From Bacteroidia bacterium (GTDB lineage Bacteria > Bacteroidota > Bacteroidia > Flavobacteriales > Flavobacteriaceae), in NCBI GenBank assembly GCA_030427865.1, contig JAUICK010000005.1:1-64000 (forward strand): DNA of 64,000 bases. The letters are read 5' to 3'. Below, in pieces: positions 9,191 through 18,517 of the stretch. The first letter of the stretch is position 1; each line of letters opens with the position of its first letter. The translations under genes and the position numbers were made by a program. The notes beneath the pieces are model-generated. The model was not told where the DNA came from, searched no databases, and saw only the letters and a program-made list of their open reading frames with translations.

Positions 9191-11140
9191 ATGCAATTTA
9201 AAAACCCTGAAATTTTATACTTTTTAGCACTACTAATTATTCCTATTTTGGTGCATCTTTTTCAGTTACAAAAATTTGTAAAAATCCCATTTTCTAATGT
9301 TCATTTTTTAAAAAAAATCGAACTGCAAACTCGAAAGAGTTCAAGGTTAAAAAAATGGCTAATCTTAAGTACAAGATTACTTTTATTTTCAGCGATACTT
9401 TTTGCATTTTCGCAACCATATTTAAGCAACAAAAAAGAGAGTAAAAATTACCATAATTATATTTATTTAGACAATTCTTTAAGCACAAATAGTAAAGGTA
9501 AAAAAGGAAATTTATTACAGGTCGCAATTCAAGAAATTATAGAAAATGCTTCAGAAAAAAATTCTTACTCATTATTAACAAACACTAATTTTTTTGAAAA
9601 TATCACCAAAAAAGAGCTAAAGAATACTCTTTTAAAAGTAAAAAATGTTTCATCAAAATTAGATTTAAACACTATTTTACTAAACTTAAAACCAAAATTA
9701 AAAAATAAAACTAAAAGTTTAGATAAAGTATTTTTAATATCTGATTTTCAGAATAATTACATTAAAGAATTTACAAATGTAACACCTGCTTTTTCTGCTA
9801 TAAAACTTGAAACATCAAGAAAAAGCAACATTTCTATTGATAGTGTTTTTACTAACTCTATAAACAGTAATGGTTTTAGCATTAAAGTACTCATAAAAAA
9901 TCAAGGTGAAGAAAAAAACAATGTTCCTATTGCCATTTACAACAACAATAAATTAATTAGTAAGCTCTCATCCTCTTTCAAAAAAGATAGCCAAAAAACA
10001 ATTGAATTCAGCATTCAAAATCAAAAAAATTTTAACGGAAAAATTGAAGTAACTTTTAGCGATACTTTTATATTTGACAACACATTTTATTTTACCTTTA
10101 ATAGCAATCAAAAAACCAATGTTTTAAGCATAGGAAAAGAAGCAGATTTCTTATCAAAAATATACAATAATAATGAGTTTAATTTTTTGCATTCTACACT
10201 TCAAAATGTTAATTATAATTCTCTTGCAAAACAACAATTAATTGTTCTAAACGAATTAGAAAGTATTCCAGAAGTGTTCGCAAAAAAAATAATGGAATTC
10301 ACTAAAAATGGAGGAAACCTTGTAATCATTCCTAATCAAAAAATAGACGTTGTTACATACAACAACTTATTAAAAAAACTAAGTATTGGAAAATTAAAAA
10401 ACAAAAGAAATACTATTTTACAAGTTACTAATATCAATTACAGTCATCCTTTATTTAAAAATGTATTTTCTAAAAAAACCACAAATTTTCAATATCCAAC
10501 TGTAAAGAGCCACTACCCTATACAATCTTTGCAAAAAAATAATATTGTTTCTTTTCAGGATAATTCATCATTTATTTCTCAACTTAAAAACTCTAAAAGT
10601 AATATTTACTGGGTTTCAAGCTCATTAAGCATAAATAATAGTAATTTTACAAATTCACCTTTAATTGTTCCTGTTTTTTATAACTTCGGAAAATTAAGCT
10701 TTCAACACAATCAATTATACTACAGAATTAACAGCAACAATCAAATTGATATTGAAACCCAATTAGAAAAAGATAAGGTTTTAAAAATAGCAGGTACAGA
10801 AACTACTTTTATTCCTTTGCAGCAAGTTTTTCAAAATAAAGTAACTATTACAACAAATAACAACCCACAGATATCTGGCATATACCCAATAATAAAAGAA
10901 AGTGATACAATTCAAACAATAGCTTTTAATTATCCCAAAACCGAGAGTTCTCTAAGTTTTTTAGATTTAAATGAATTAAAAAAACAGCATAGAAATATTA
11001 CAATCTCTAACTCTGTTGCTAATGTTTTTAAAGAAATGAATAAAAAAAATGAAGTTCATTGGCTTTGGAAATGGTTTTTAGCGTTGGCAATTGTATCTTT
11101 GTTTTTAGAAATTTTGATTTTAAAATTCTACAAATCATGA
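9191..11140 (+). CDS. BatA-domain membrane protein
   Basis: 649 aa. The N-terminus (MQFKNPEILYFLALLIIPILVHLFQL, then 'KIPFSNVHFLKKIELQTRKSSRLKKWL') is the aerotolerance-regulator BatA N-terminal module with transmembrane helices at about 7-25 and 56-78. A long periplasmic region follows, rich in Asn, Lys and Ser, with a degenerate von Willebrand A-like fold ('YLDNSLSTNSKG', 'KVFLISDFQNNYI') and a GATase1-like stretch ('NGGNLVIIPNQ'). A last helix lies near 625-645. The true function is unknown. The stop overlaps the start of the next gene as ATGA, indicating translational coupling. Confidence 0.85.
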   Translation: MQFKNPEILYFLALLIIPILVHLFQLQKFVKIPFSNVHFLKKIELQTRKSSRLKKWLILSTRLLLFSAILFAFSQPYLSNKKESKNYHNYIYLDNSLSTNSKGKKGNLLQVAIQEIIENASEKNSYSLLTNTNFFENITKKELKNTLLKVKNVSSKLDLNTILLNLKPKLKNKTKSLDKVFLISDFQNNYIKEFTNVTPAFSAIKLETSRKSNISIDSVFTNSINSNGFSIKVLIKNQGEEKNNVPIAIYNNNKLISKLSSSFKKDSQKTIEFSIQNQKNFNGKIEVTFSDTFIFDNTFYFTFNSNQKTNVLSIGKEADFLSKIYNNNEFNFLHSTLQNVNYNSLAKQQLIVLNELESIPEVFAKKIMEFTKNGGNLVIIPNQKIDVVTYNNLLKKLSIGKLKNKRNTILQVTNINYSHPLFKNVFSKKTTNFQYPTVKSHYPIQSLQKNNIVSFQDNSSFISQLKNSKSNIYWVSSSLSINNSNFTNSPLIVPVFYNFGKLSFQHNQLYYRINSNNQIDIETQLEKDKVLKIAGTETTFIPLQQVFQNKVTITTNNNPQISGIYPIIKESDTIQTIAFNYPKTESSLSFLDLNELKKQHRNITISNSVANVFKEMNKKNEVHWLWKWFLALAIVSLFLEILILKFYKS

Positions 11141-12393
11141 CTACGCTTATAAAATCGGCAACGATTATAGATTCATCAAGCCCTTACCACCATCAACAAA
11201 AAGATATTTTAATTATTAATGGTATCATTAATAAGATAGAAGACGCTATTAAAGAAGATGCTACTTACAACGTTGTACAACTTGATAATTTACATATATC
11301 TAATGGTTGGTTTGACACCAGTGTTTCTTTTGGAGAACCTGGCTTTGAAGAAAGAGAAACTATAAAAAATGGATTGGATGTTGCCGCAAAAAGCGGATTT
11401 ACTTCTGTTGCAGTAAATGCCAATACAAATCCGGTGATAGACAATAAGTCTTCTGTAGAATTTTTACTAAATAAGGCCAAATCATTTGCTGTAAATTTAC
11501 ACCCTATTGCAGCTTTAACCCAAGGTAGCAAAGGGATAGAAATGGCAGAATTGTACGACATGCAACAATCTGGAGCTATTGCTTTTGGAGATTACAACAA
11601 ACCAATTGTTAATGAAAATTTAATGAAAATTGCTCTTTTGTATGCTCAAAACTTTAATGGATTGGTACTTAGTTTTCCTGAAAACAAATGTATTGCTGGA
11701 GAAGGAATTGTAAACGAAGGAATTAATAGTACAAAATTAGGACTTAAAGGAATTCCGGCTTTAGCAGAGCATATTCAAATAGCAAGAGATTTATTTTTGT
11801 TAGAATATACAGGAGGAAAATTACACATTCCAACAATTTCTACTGCTAAATCTGTAGAACTGATTAAAAATGCCAAAAAGAAAGGATTACAAGTAACTTG
11901 TAGCGTATCTGTACATCATTTAACTTTAACAGATGATGAATTGCATGCTTTTGATAGTAATTTTAAAACAACTCCTCCTTTAAGAACAAAAACAGACATA
12001 AAAGCTTTAATAAAAGGAATAAAATCTGGGGTTATTGATGTTGTTACATCTAACCATAACCCAATAGATATAGAAGAAAAGAAGGTTGAGTTTAGCAATG
12101 CAAAACATGGAACTATAGGTTTAGAAAGTGCTTTTGGAGCTTTAAGCACTGTATTAGATTTAGACACTTTAATAACCACTATTACCACAAAGCCAAAAAC
12201 TATTTTTGGTATAGAAAATCATTCTATTAACAATGGGAATATTGCAGATTTAACACTCTTTAACCCTACAAAAGAGTATGAATTTACAGAAGAACACATT
12301 ATATCAACCTCAAAAAATAGTGCTTTTATAAATAAGAAATTAAAAGGAAAAGCATACGGAATTTTTGCAAACAATCAACTAATTATAAATTAA
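11137..12393 (+). CDS. Dihydroorotase-like amidohydrolase lacking metal ligands
   Basis: 418 aa. The start is the ATG at 11137, which overlaps the previous stop (ATGA); longer readings run inside the BatA-like gene. The fold is that of dihydroorotase (pyrimidine synthesis): 'GWFDTSVSFGEPGFEERETI', 'GKLHIPTISTAKSVELIK' and 'HGTIGLESAFGAL'. The metal-binding HxH before the 'REPG' region is replaced by D-T-S-V-S. The usual 'ATDHAP' Asp region reads TSNHNP, so the catalytic Asp is an Asn. The same HxH loss occurs in flavobacterial homologues as I recall them. It may be a non-catalytic PyrC-like partner, as in pseudomonads, or it may have another activity. Confidence 0.8.
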   Translation: MTTLIKSATIIDSSSPYHHQQKDILIINGIINKIEDAIKEDATYNVVQLDNLHISNGWFDTSVSFGEPGFEERETIKNGLDVAAKSGFTSVAVNANTNPVIDNKSSVEFLLNKAKSFAVNLHPIAALTQGSKGIEMAELYDMQQSGAIAFGDYNKPIVNENLMKIALLYAQNFNGLVLSFPENKCIAGEGIVNEGINSTKLGLKGIPALAEHIQIARDLFLLEYTGGKLHIPTISTAKSVELIKNAKKKGLQVTCSVSVHHLTLTDDELHAFDSNFKTTPPLRTKTDIKALIKGIKSGVIDVVTSNHNPIDIEEKKVEFSNAKHGTIGLESAFGALSTVLDLDTLITTITTKPKTIFGIENHSINNGNIADLTLFNPTKEYEFTEEHIISTSKNSAFINKKLKGKAYGIFANNQLIIN

Positions 12394-12399
12394 TACATT

Positions 12400-12726
12400 A
12401 TGGAAAATCAGACAGTTAATGATGGAAAAACAGCAGCAATTATAAGCTACATAACAATTATTGGTACAGTAGTTGCCATAATTATGAACAACAATAAAAA
12501 GAATTCTTTTACGAGTTTTCATATCAGACAAATGGTAGGCTTAACTTTATTATCTATTGTCAATCAATATGCAATAACAAAATTTCTTGGTAACACAGCT
12601 GGTTTAGTTGTTGGGCTTATTATTTTTGTTCTTTGGGTTATTGGTTTTGTTGGAGCAATTCAAGGAAATGAAAAAAAGATACCAGTTTTAGGAGATCAGT
12701 TTCAAGACTGGTTTAAAAACTTATAA
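12400..12726 (+). CDS. Small DUF4870-like membrane protein
   Basis: 108 aa. Integral membrane protein with about three helices (12-30, 45-62, 66-88) and polar ends. It resembles DUF4870/YtxH-type small membrane proteins ('AAIISYITIIGTVVAIIMN', 'FHIRQMVGLTLLS', 'VGFVGAIQGNEKKIPVLG'). The start lies 6 bp after the dihydroorotase-like gene, and the frame contains the conserved 'FHIRQM' motif of the family. Function is unknown. Confidence 0.75.
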   Translation: MENQTVNDGKTAAIISYITIIGTVVAIIMNNNKKNSFTSFHIRQMVGLTLLSIVNQYAITKFLGNTAGLVVGLIIFVLWVIGFVGAIQGNEKKIPVLGDQFQDWFKNL

Positions 12727-12747
12727 TCACTTAAAAAACTCAAAAAA

Positions 12748-13389
12748 ATGAGTGATTTGCATTATCTCATAAGGCAACCTAAAAAAGAAATTAAAAACCC
12801 TCCGCTACTTGTGCTACTGCATGGTTACGGAAGTAATGAACACGATTTATTTTCTTTTGCAGAAGAATTACCAAACGATTTTTTAATTGTAAGTGCACAA
12901 GCCCCAAATTCTTTAGGATTTGGAGCTTATGCATGGTATGCTATTAATTTTGATGATGTAAATGGAAAATTTTCTGATACCAAACAAGCCAAAGAATCTA
13001 TAGATAAAATTGCTGTATTTATAGATGAAATAAAAATAAAATACAACACAAACCCAAACAAAACTTTTTTATTAGGTTTTAGCCAAGGAGCAATTTTAAG
13101 TTATTCTTTAAGCTTTTATTATCCTAATAAAGTGCAGTATATTATTGCTTTAAGCGGATACATTAATAAAGATTTGCTACCCAATTCTATTTCTAAAGAA
13201 ATAAAAACAGACTATTATTGTTCTCATGGATCTGTAGACCAAGTTTTACCTGTACAGTGGGCAAGAAATTCGAAACCTATTTTAGATAGTTTAGGTTTAG
13301 AAAATGTGTATTCTGAGTACCCAATTGGTCATGGAGTTGCACCTCAAAATTTTTTTAGTTTTAAAAAATGGATTGAAGAACGTTTATAA
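12748..13389 (+). CDS. Alpha/beta-hydrolase, carboxylesterase/phospholipase family
   Basis: 213 aa. Cytoplasmic esterase of the Abhydrolase_2 (YpfH/carboxylesterase 2) family. Visible are the oxyanion region 'LLHGYGSNEHDL', nucleophile Ser112 in GFSQG, Asp164 in 'HGSVDQVLP' and His195 in 'YPIGHGV', giving a complete triad. Length fits the family. The substrate is unknown; short acyl esters are usual. It is the last gene of a co-directional run and converges on the AIM24-like gene with only a 13-bp gap. Confidence 0.88.
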   Translation: MSDLHYLIRQPKKEIKNPPLLVLLHGYGSNEHDLFSFAEELPNDFLIVSAQAPNSLGFGAYAWYAINFDDVNGKFSDTKQAKESIDKIAVFIDEIKIKYNTNPNKTFLLGFSQGAILSYSLSFYYPNKVQYIIALSGYINKDLLPNSISKEIKTDYYCSHGSVDQVLPVQWARNSKPILDSLGLENVYSEYPIGHGVAPQNFFSFKKWIEERL

Positions 13390-13402
13390 CTTGTATTCAA
13401 TA

Positions 13403-14248
13403 TTAAAAACGATTATCGCCATCTAATAAATCTCCTATTCCACCTAAAATACTACCTTCTCCTCTCTTTCCATTTCCCGTTCTTGGTGCCATAGAAAGCA
13501 CTCTACCAGCTAATCTGCTAAAAGGTAAAGATTGAATATACACAGTTCCTGGCCCACGTAAGGTGGCAAAAAACATACCTTCTCCTCCAAAAATTGTATT
13601 TTTTATTCCGCCAACAAACTCAATATCATAATCTACATCTTGTGTAAAACCAACAATACAACCTGTATCTACTTTTAAAACTTCTCTTGGTTGTAATACT
13701 TTTTTTGCCATAGTACCACCAGCATGAATAAAACCTAAACCATCACCTTCCATTTTTTGCATAATAAAACCTTCTCCACCAAACAAACCTCTACCCAATT
13801 TTTTAGAGAATTCGATTCCTATTGAAACTCCTTTTGCTGCACATAAAAAGGCATCTTTTTGACAAATAAATTTTCCTCCAAATTCTAATAAATCTATTGG
13901 AATAATTTTCCCAGGATATGGTGATGCGAATGAGATTTGCTTCTTGCCAATACCATCATTGGTAAAAACAGTCATAAATAAACTTTCGCCAGTTAAGATT
14001 CTTTTACCTGCTGAAAATATTTTTCCTAAAATTCCTTTTTCTTGATTAGAGCCATCACCTAAAATGGTATTCATTTTAATTTGATCATCCATCATCATAA
14101 AAGTTCCTGCTTCTGCCACAACACCTTCTTGCGGATCTAATTCGATCTCTACAAATTGCATTTCTTCACCAAAAATTTTATAATCAATTTCATGTGCATT
14201 TTGTGGTGTTCTATTCGATGAGTTTTGTGGTAGTTTATCTTGATACAT
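13403..14248 (-). CDS. AIM24/TIGR00266 family protein
   Basis: 281 aa. Member of the TIGR00266/AIM24 family (beta-rich, pseudo-symmetric fold). Characteristic stretches are '[32 protein letters not shown]' (first part), '[20 protein letters not shown]', '[42 protein letters not shown]' and a Gly-rich tail. No signal peptide is visible. The bacterial function is unknown; the yeast homologue acts in mitochondria. Its upstream spacer is 294 bp to the DUF4442 gene. Confidence 0.88.
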   Translation of the reverse strand: MYQDKLPQNSSNRTPQNAHEIDYKIFGEEMQFVEIELDPQEGVVAEAGTFMMMDDQIKMNTILGDGSNQEKGILGKIFSAGKRILTGESLFMTVFTNDGIGKKQISFASPYPGKIIPIDLLEFGGKFICQKDAFLCAAKGVSIGIEFSKKLGRGLFGGEGFIMQKMEGDGLGFIHAGGTMAKKVLQPREVLKVDTGCIVGFTQDVDYDIEFVGGIKNTIFGGEGMFFATLRGPGTVYIQSLPFSRLAGRVLSMAPRTGNGKRGEGSILGGIGDLLDGDNRF

Positions 14249-14542
14249 AATTTAATTTATTTAATTTGACATTTATTAGAAGGGCGATTTGATATTTTGT
14301 TACATCTTTAAGACATCTATATGCTTAAAAATACTTTAGTTTTAAAATTGTTTTTATTGTAAAAAATATATTTTTATATGTTAAAAAACTAATTATAAAA
14401 TATTTATCTTTAGAAATAGAGGCTTTATCTAAACAATATGAAATTACAAAATCTTTAGCTCGTACCTCTGTATCTTGTGGCATTTTTCAAGATTGTAATT
14501 TTACTAAAAAAAGACCAAAACCCTATCAAAAGAAAAGGTAAT
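14249..14542. other. Intergenic spacer with an open but start-less reading frame
   Basis: The 294 bp between the AIM24-like and DUF4442 genes holds no convincing gene. A plus-strand frame is open from 14329 to the TAA at 14539-14541 and would end in a Cys/Lys/Arg-rich peptide (SCGIFQDCNFTKKRPKPYQ), but it has no ATG, GTG or TTG. A decayed small gene is possible. AT-rich DNA also gives such frames by chance. Confidence 0.25.
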
Positions 14543-14998
14543 TTAAGATTTTACTTTTAAGCTCCATTCAAATACAAAAGTAGAAACCACAACACCATCT
14601 TCATTTTTTCCTTCAGAAGTTAGACTTACAATTTGCCCATCATTGGTTTCTAAAGATTTTTGAATTGCATTATCTACAAATGCCCCTTCATTGCAAGTAA
14701 AAATAATTTTACCAGTTGCTTTTTTGCAGAAATTAGCTTCTTGCTTAGTTACTAACATAGAAACCTTTCTGTTAGATTTCTCAATTGCACTCATTACTAA
14801 AACTCCAGTGCTCATTTCTGCAGCCATACCTTGCGCAGCCCAAAACATACTTTTAAACGGATTTTGATTGATCCATTTGTATTTAATACTAACAATACAA
14901 GTAATTTCATTCAAATACTTTACTCGCATTCCAGACAACCAACCTAATGGTAATTTAAAGAACATAAAAGAATTTATTCTAGCAGGAGTTATCTTCAT
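14543..14998 (-). CDS. DUF4442 hotdog-fold protein
   Basis: 151 aa. DUF4442 family, related to hotdog-fold acyl-CoA thioesterases. Key stretches are 'MKITPARINSFMFFKLPLGWLSGMRVKYL', 'NPFKSMFWAAQGMAAEMSTG' and 'VSMLVTKQEANFCKKATGKIIFTC'. It has no signal peptide and is probably cytoplasmic. Thioesterase activity is inferred from the fold only. It is monocistronic and divergent from the DUF4870-PadR-PspC run. Confidence 0.8.
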   Translation of the reverse strand: MKITPARINSFMFFKLPLGWLSGMRVKYLNEITCIVSIKYKWINQNPFKSMFWAAQGMAAEMSTGVLVMSAIEKSNRKVSMLVTKQEANFCKKATGKIIFTCNEGAFVDNAIQKSLETNDGQIVSLTSEGKNEDGVVVSTFVFEWSLKVKS

Positions 14999-15089
14999 AA
15001 GTATTGTATATGCTCACAATTTACCACTTTTTTAACTATAAAACACTTCTATATAAATGTTAAAAAAATGTTAATTATAGTACTATGTA

Positions 15090-15121
15090 TTGCATAATAC
15101 CTTTTTTAAGACATATATTTG
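15090..15121 (+). promoter_or_regulatory. Consensus Bacteroidota promoter for the DUF4870-PadR-PspC run
   Basis: TTG (15090-15092), 21 bp, TATATTTG (15114-15121). This matches TTG-N17-23-TAnnTTTG exactly, 30 nt before the ATG at 15152. Confidence 0.7.
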
Positions 15122-15151
15122 CATAAGAAAGTATTATATAGAATTAAAAGC

Positions 15152-15580
15152 ATGAAAAAAAATAATGAAAACACCAACGCATTTTTATTGCACATATCTG
15201 CTTTTGCAGGTTTTGTTTTTCCTTTTGGGCATATAGTTGCGCCACTTATTGCATGGCAAACTTTAAAAGATAGGAGTGCTTTTTTAGACGAACAAGGTAA
15301 ACAAGCTGTAAATTTTAATTTAAGCTATACCCTATATATATTTATAATAAGCATTGCTTTTATTCCTTTTGCATTTGGCTCTTTTTTTAGAAACTGGGAC
15401 AATTTTAACCATCATATAAATTTTAATTTAGATATGAGTAATCTTTTTGGATTTATTGGTTTTGGCTCGTTAACTGGAATTATTTACATCATCGGAATTG
15501 CATTAGTAATAATAGCATCATTAAAAGCAAGAGAAGGAGAAAACTATAAATATCCTTTTACAATAAAATTTATAAAATAA
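15152..15580 (+). CDS. DUF4870 membrane protein
   Basis: 142 aa. The ATG at 15152 is chosen because the longer TTG reading overlaps the promoter. It is an integral membrane protein of the DUF4870 family: 'FAGFVFPFGHIVAPLIAW', 'FLDEQGKQAVNFNLSYTLY' and a last helix 'GIIYIIGIALVIIASLKA' followed by 'EGENYKYPFTIKFI'. Four hydrophobic segments are visible. Function is unknown. It heads a likely operon with the PadR regulator (11-bp gap) and the PspC protein, a frequent Bacteroidota arrangement linked to envelope homeostasis by inference. Confidence 0.85.
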   Translation: MKKNNENTNAFLLHISAFAGFVFPFGHIVAPLIAWQTLKDRSAFLDEQGKQAVNFNLSYTLYIFIISIAFIPFAFGSFFRNWDNFNHHINFNLDMSNLFGFIGFGSLTGIIYIIGIALVIIASLKAREGENYKYPFTIKFIK

Positions 15581-15590
15581 TACACAATAC

Positions 15591-15935
15591 ATGAAGATAG
15601 AAAACACAAAAGCACAAATGCGTAAAGGTGTTTTAGAATATTGCATTTTATCCATCTTAAAAAAAGATGATGCATATACTTCTGAAATACTTTCAACGCT
15701 AAAAAGTGCAGAAATGATTGTGGTTGAAGGAACCATATATCCGTTATTAACTCGCCTTAAAAATGCTGGTTTACTAACGTACAGATGGGAAGAATCTACT
15801 TCAGGACCACCAAGAAAGTATTACGTTTTAACAGAAAATGGAGGAATGTTTTTAAAAGAATTAGACAAAACATGGAGTAACTTAATTAAGTCAGTAAACC
15901 AAGTAATTAGCAAAAAATCGACTACAAATGAATAA
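15591..15935 (+). CDS. PadR-family transcriptional regulator
   Basis: 114 aa. Winged-helix DNA-binding protein of the PadR family: 'KAQMRKGVLEYCILSILKKDDAYTSEI' (helix-turn-helix), 'IVVEGTIYPLLTRLKNAGLL' and 'SGPPRKYYVLTENG' (wing). It is the short subfamily with only a brief C-terminal helix. It overlaps the PspC gene by 8 bp, so the two are translationally coupled and it most likely represses this operon. Its effector is unknown. Confidence 0.92.
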   Translation: MKIENTKAQMRKGVLEYCILSILKKDDAYTSEILSTLKSAEMIVVEGTIYPLLTRLKNAGLLTYRWEESTSGPPRKYYVLTENGGMFLKELDKTWSNLIKSVNQVISKKSTTNE

Positions 15936-17607
15936 GACTATAAACATAAATTTAGGCGGATTTTTCTTCCATATAGATGAAATAGCCTATCAAAAATTAA
16001 AAAGATATTTAGAATCCATTTCTAGATCTTTAAGTGATGACCCTCAAGGAAAAAACGAAATTATTGCAGATATAGAAGCAAGAATTAGTGAATTGTTATC
16101 AGAAAAAATTACTGATGCTAGACAAGTTGTTAATGAAGGTGATATAGATGATATAATAGGTATTATGGGACAACCTGAAGATTATGCAGAAGCAGAAGAA
16201 TCTTATAGCAGTTCAAGTTATTCTTACCAAAGAAATAGTGCTTCTGGTAAAAAACTATTTAGAGATGGTGATGATAAGTTTTTAGGTGGTGTTGCATCTG
16301 GTATTGCTCATTATTTTGATGTAGATACTATTTGGATTCGTCTTGGACTTTTAGCACTTTTCTTTGGTGCTGGCTTTGGAGTTCTACTATATATTATTCT
16401 TTGGATTTTGCTACCAGAGGCTAAAACCACTGCAGAAAAGTTGCAGATGGAAGGTGAGCCTGTTAATATAGATAACATCGAAAAAAAAATAAGAGAAGAA
16501 TTTACTAATGTATCTGAAAGTGTTCGAAATGTGGCAAATCAAGCATCTGAAAAAATAAAAGATGGTGCAAATGAGTTTTCAGAAAAAATGAGTAAAACTT
16601 TTTCGGGAAAGACAAAAAAAAATAACGGACTGCAAGATTTTATAAATGCTTTAGGTAAAATTATTTTAGCTGTATTTAAGGTTTTTGGTAAGTTTATTGG
16701 AGTAATTTTAGTATTTGTTGCTGCTGCTGTTATTTTATCTCTAATTATTGGAGGGTTTTCTGTAGGAAGTTTGGAGTTTTTAAATGTTGATGGAGAGTTT
16801 TTACAATACCCACCATTTTTCTATGACGCTTTGTTACCTAAATGGTTGTTAACATTGGCTCTTTTTATTTTGGTTGGAATTCCTTTTTTAGTGTTGTTTA
16901 TATTAGGACTAAGAATTTTATCAAGTAGTGTAAAACAATTAAACAAAGCCACCTCTTTAACTCTATTAGGTATTTGGATTGTTGCGCTATTAGCAATTAT
17001 TTTTACTGGATTAGATTTTGGTACTTCTCATGCAAACTACGGTCAAGATGTAAAAAAAACAGCTATTAATTTGGCTGTAAAAGACACCATAACATTAAAA
17101 ATGATAAATGATGATGACATCTATTACAGACATAATTTAAGATCAAGTTCGCATAAATATGAAGTTGAAATAGATGGCAAACCTAAAGTGTACTCAAATC
17201 ATGTAAAAGTAGATGTTAAGAAAAGTAATTCTAACAAAGCTTATCTAACCATACAAAAAGAATCTCGTGGTAAAAATAGAAGTAATGCAAATAGAAATGC
17301 AAAAAAAATAGAATATAAATATAAAATGATAGAAAACACTTTTGTTTTAGATGCTTATTTCTTAACACACTTTAAAAATATCTGGAAAGATGAAAAAGTA
17401 AATATTACCTTTTATTTACCAGAAGGAGTCACTGTTTATTTTGATAATACTGTTAAAAACTTCTTAGACAATGTAGATAATGAAGGCGACATTTATGATA
17501 AGGAAATGGCAAATCATCATTTTATTATGACAGATAAAACCTTAAGCTGTACAGATTGTATAGAAGAAGAAGAAAAAGAAGAAATCATAAATGAAGAATC
17601 TATATAA
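15928..17607 (+). CDS. PspC-domain membrane protein
   Basis: 559 aa. The N-terminal 95 residues are a Bacteroidota-specific cytoplasmic region ('NLGGFFFHIDEIAYQKLKRYLESI', 'EIIADIEARISELLSEKI'). The PspC domain follows at about 108-168 ('LFRDGDDKFLGGVASGIAHYFDVD', 'LYIILWILLPEA'). An amphipathic stretch resembling a coiled coil (about 185-230) comes next, then several membrane helices (about 245-275, 300-325, 340-360) and a periplasmic beta-rich tail ending in an acidic run. PspC proteins sense envelope stress in other bacteria; here that role is inferred. It overlaps PadR by 8 bp and is followed by a head-GIN lipoprotein. Confidence 0.9.
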   Translation: MNKTININLGGFFFHIDEIAYQKLKRYLESISRSLSDDPQGKNEIIADIEARISELLSEKITDARQVVNEGDIDDIIGIMGQPEDYAEAEESYSSSSYSYQRNSASGKKLFRDGDDKFLGGVASGIAHYFDVDTIWIRLGLLALFFGAGFGVLLYIILWILLPEAKTTAEKLQMEGEPVNIDNIEKKIREEFTNVSESVRNVANQASEKIKDGANEFSEKMSKTFSGKTKKNNGLQDFINALGKIILAVFKVFGKFIGVILVFVAAAVILSLIIGGFSVGSLEFLNVDGEFLQYPPFFYDALLPKWLLTLALFILVGIPFLVLFILGLRILSSSVKQLNKATSLTLLGIWIVALLAIIFTGLDFGTSHANYGQDVKKTAINLAVKDTITLKMINDDDIYYRHNLRSSSHKYEVEIDGKPKVYSNHVKVDVKKSNSNKAYLTIQKESRGKNRSNANRNAKKIEYKYKMIENTFVLDAYFLTHFKNIWKDEKVNITFYLPEGVTVYFDNTVKNFLDNVDNEGDIYDKEMANHHFIMTDKTLSCTDCIEEEEKEEIINEESI

Positions 17608-17702
17608 AACAGTTTAGTAATAAAAATTAACAATTGAGTAACCAACCTTTGATTTTAAGCGTCTTATAAAAGACATTTACAATCTAAAAAAACCTATAAC
17701 TC

Positions 17703-18428
17703 ATGAAAAAATCGATATCTAAAATTTTAACAGTACTATTTATTACAACAATTTTTACTTCTTGCGGAGTAGATATGTTTAATCGAGTAAATGGTAACAG
17801 AAATGTTATCACAGAAAAAAGAAAAACATCAGATAATTTTAACGCAATTAAAGTTAGCACTGGTATAGATTTATACATAACTCAAGGAAACAAAAACAAA
17901 ATAACGGTAGAAGCAGATGAGAATTTGCACGACATCATTATTACAGAAGTTGTAGATGGTGTTTTAAAAATTTACGCTGAAAAAAATATCTGGAAAGCAA
18001 AAGCAAGAAAAGTTCATGTAACCATTAAAGAGTTAAACGAATTAAAAGCCACAAGTGGTAGTGATGTTTACACAAAAGATATTATTAAAACCGATGAAAT
18101 ATCTATAACCGCAACAAGTGGTGCAGATATTAGAATTTCTGTAGATGCTACAAGTGTAGAAACCAGTTCTACCAGTGGTTCTGATATAAAAATTTCTGGC
18201 ACCACTATTAACCATGCATCAAGTGCAACAAGTGGTGCTTCTATAGATGCTTACGATTTAGAAAGCAAAAATGTTATTGCTAAAGCATCTAGTGGTGCAG
18301 ATATTAATATTTATGCTTCAGAAAAATTAGAAGCAAAAGCTACAAGTGGTGGAGATATAGACTTTAAAGGAAACCCAAAACAAGTTAATAAAAAATCGTC
18401 TTCTGGAGGAGATGTTTCAAAAAAATAA
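17703..18428 (+). CDS. Head-GIN domain (DUF2807) lipoprotein
   Basis: 241 aa. It has a lipoprotein signal with lipobox Cys21 (TIFTSC). The body is DUF2807, a right-handed beta-helix, visible as repeated ladders of 'ATSGSD/ATSGAD/ASSGAD' separated by about 15-20 residues from about residue 115 to the C-terminus. This family is typical downstream of PspC genes in Bacteroidota. It probably faces the periplasm or the cell surface. Ligand and function are unknown. Confidence 0.88.
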   Translation: MKKSISKILTVLFITTIFTSCGVDMFNRVNGNRNVITEKRKTSDNFNAIKVSTGIDLYITQGNKNKITVEADENLHDIIITEVVDGVLKIYAEKNIWKAKARKVHVTIKELNELKATSGSDVYTKDIIKTDEISITATSGADIRISVDATSVETSSTSGSDIKISGTTINHASSATSGASIDAYDLESKNVIAKASSGADINIYASEKLEAKATSGGDIDFKGNPKQVNKKSSSGGDVSKK

Positions 18429-18456
18429 GACAATTTCAATCAACCAAAAACTGAAT

Positions 18457-18484
18457 TCTTGAGGCTAATTTTTCAGCCTCAAGA
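18457..18484 (+). terminator. Hairpin after the head-GIN gene (weak terminator)
   Basis: TCTTGAGGCT (18457-18466) pairs perfectly with AGCCTCAAGA (18475-18484) around an 8-nt loop. The following T run is short (TTT), so termination may be partial. Confidence 0.5.
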
Positions 18485-18517
18485 TTTCTAAAAAATCAAC
18501 CCAACAACCAACCAATT

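Noticed and set aside
14329..14541. Plus-strand open frame of about 70 codons ending in a Cys/Lys/Arg-rich peptide
   Set aside because: It has no ATG, GTG or TTG start and lies in AT-rich spacer. It could be a decayed gene, but chance is a sufficient explanation.
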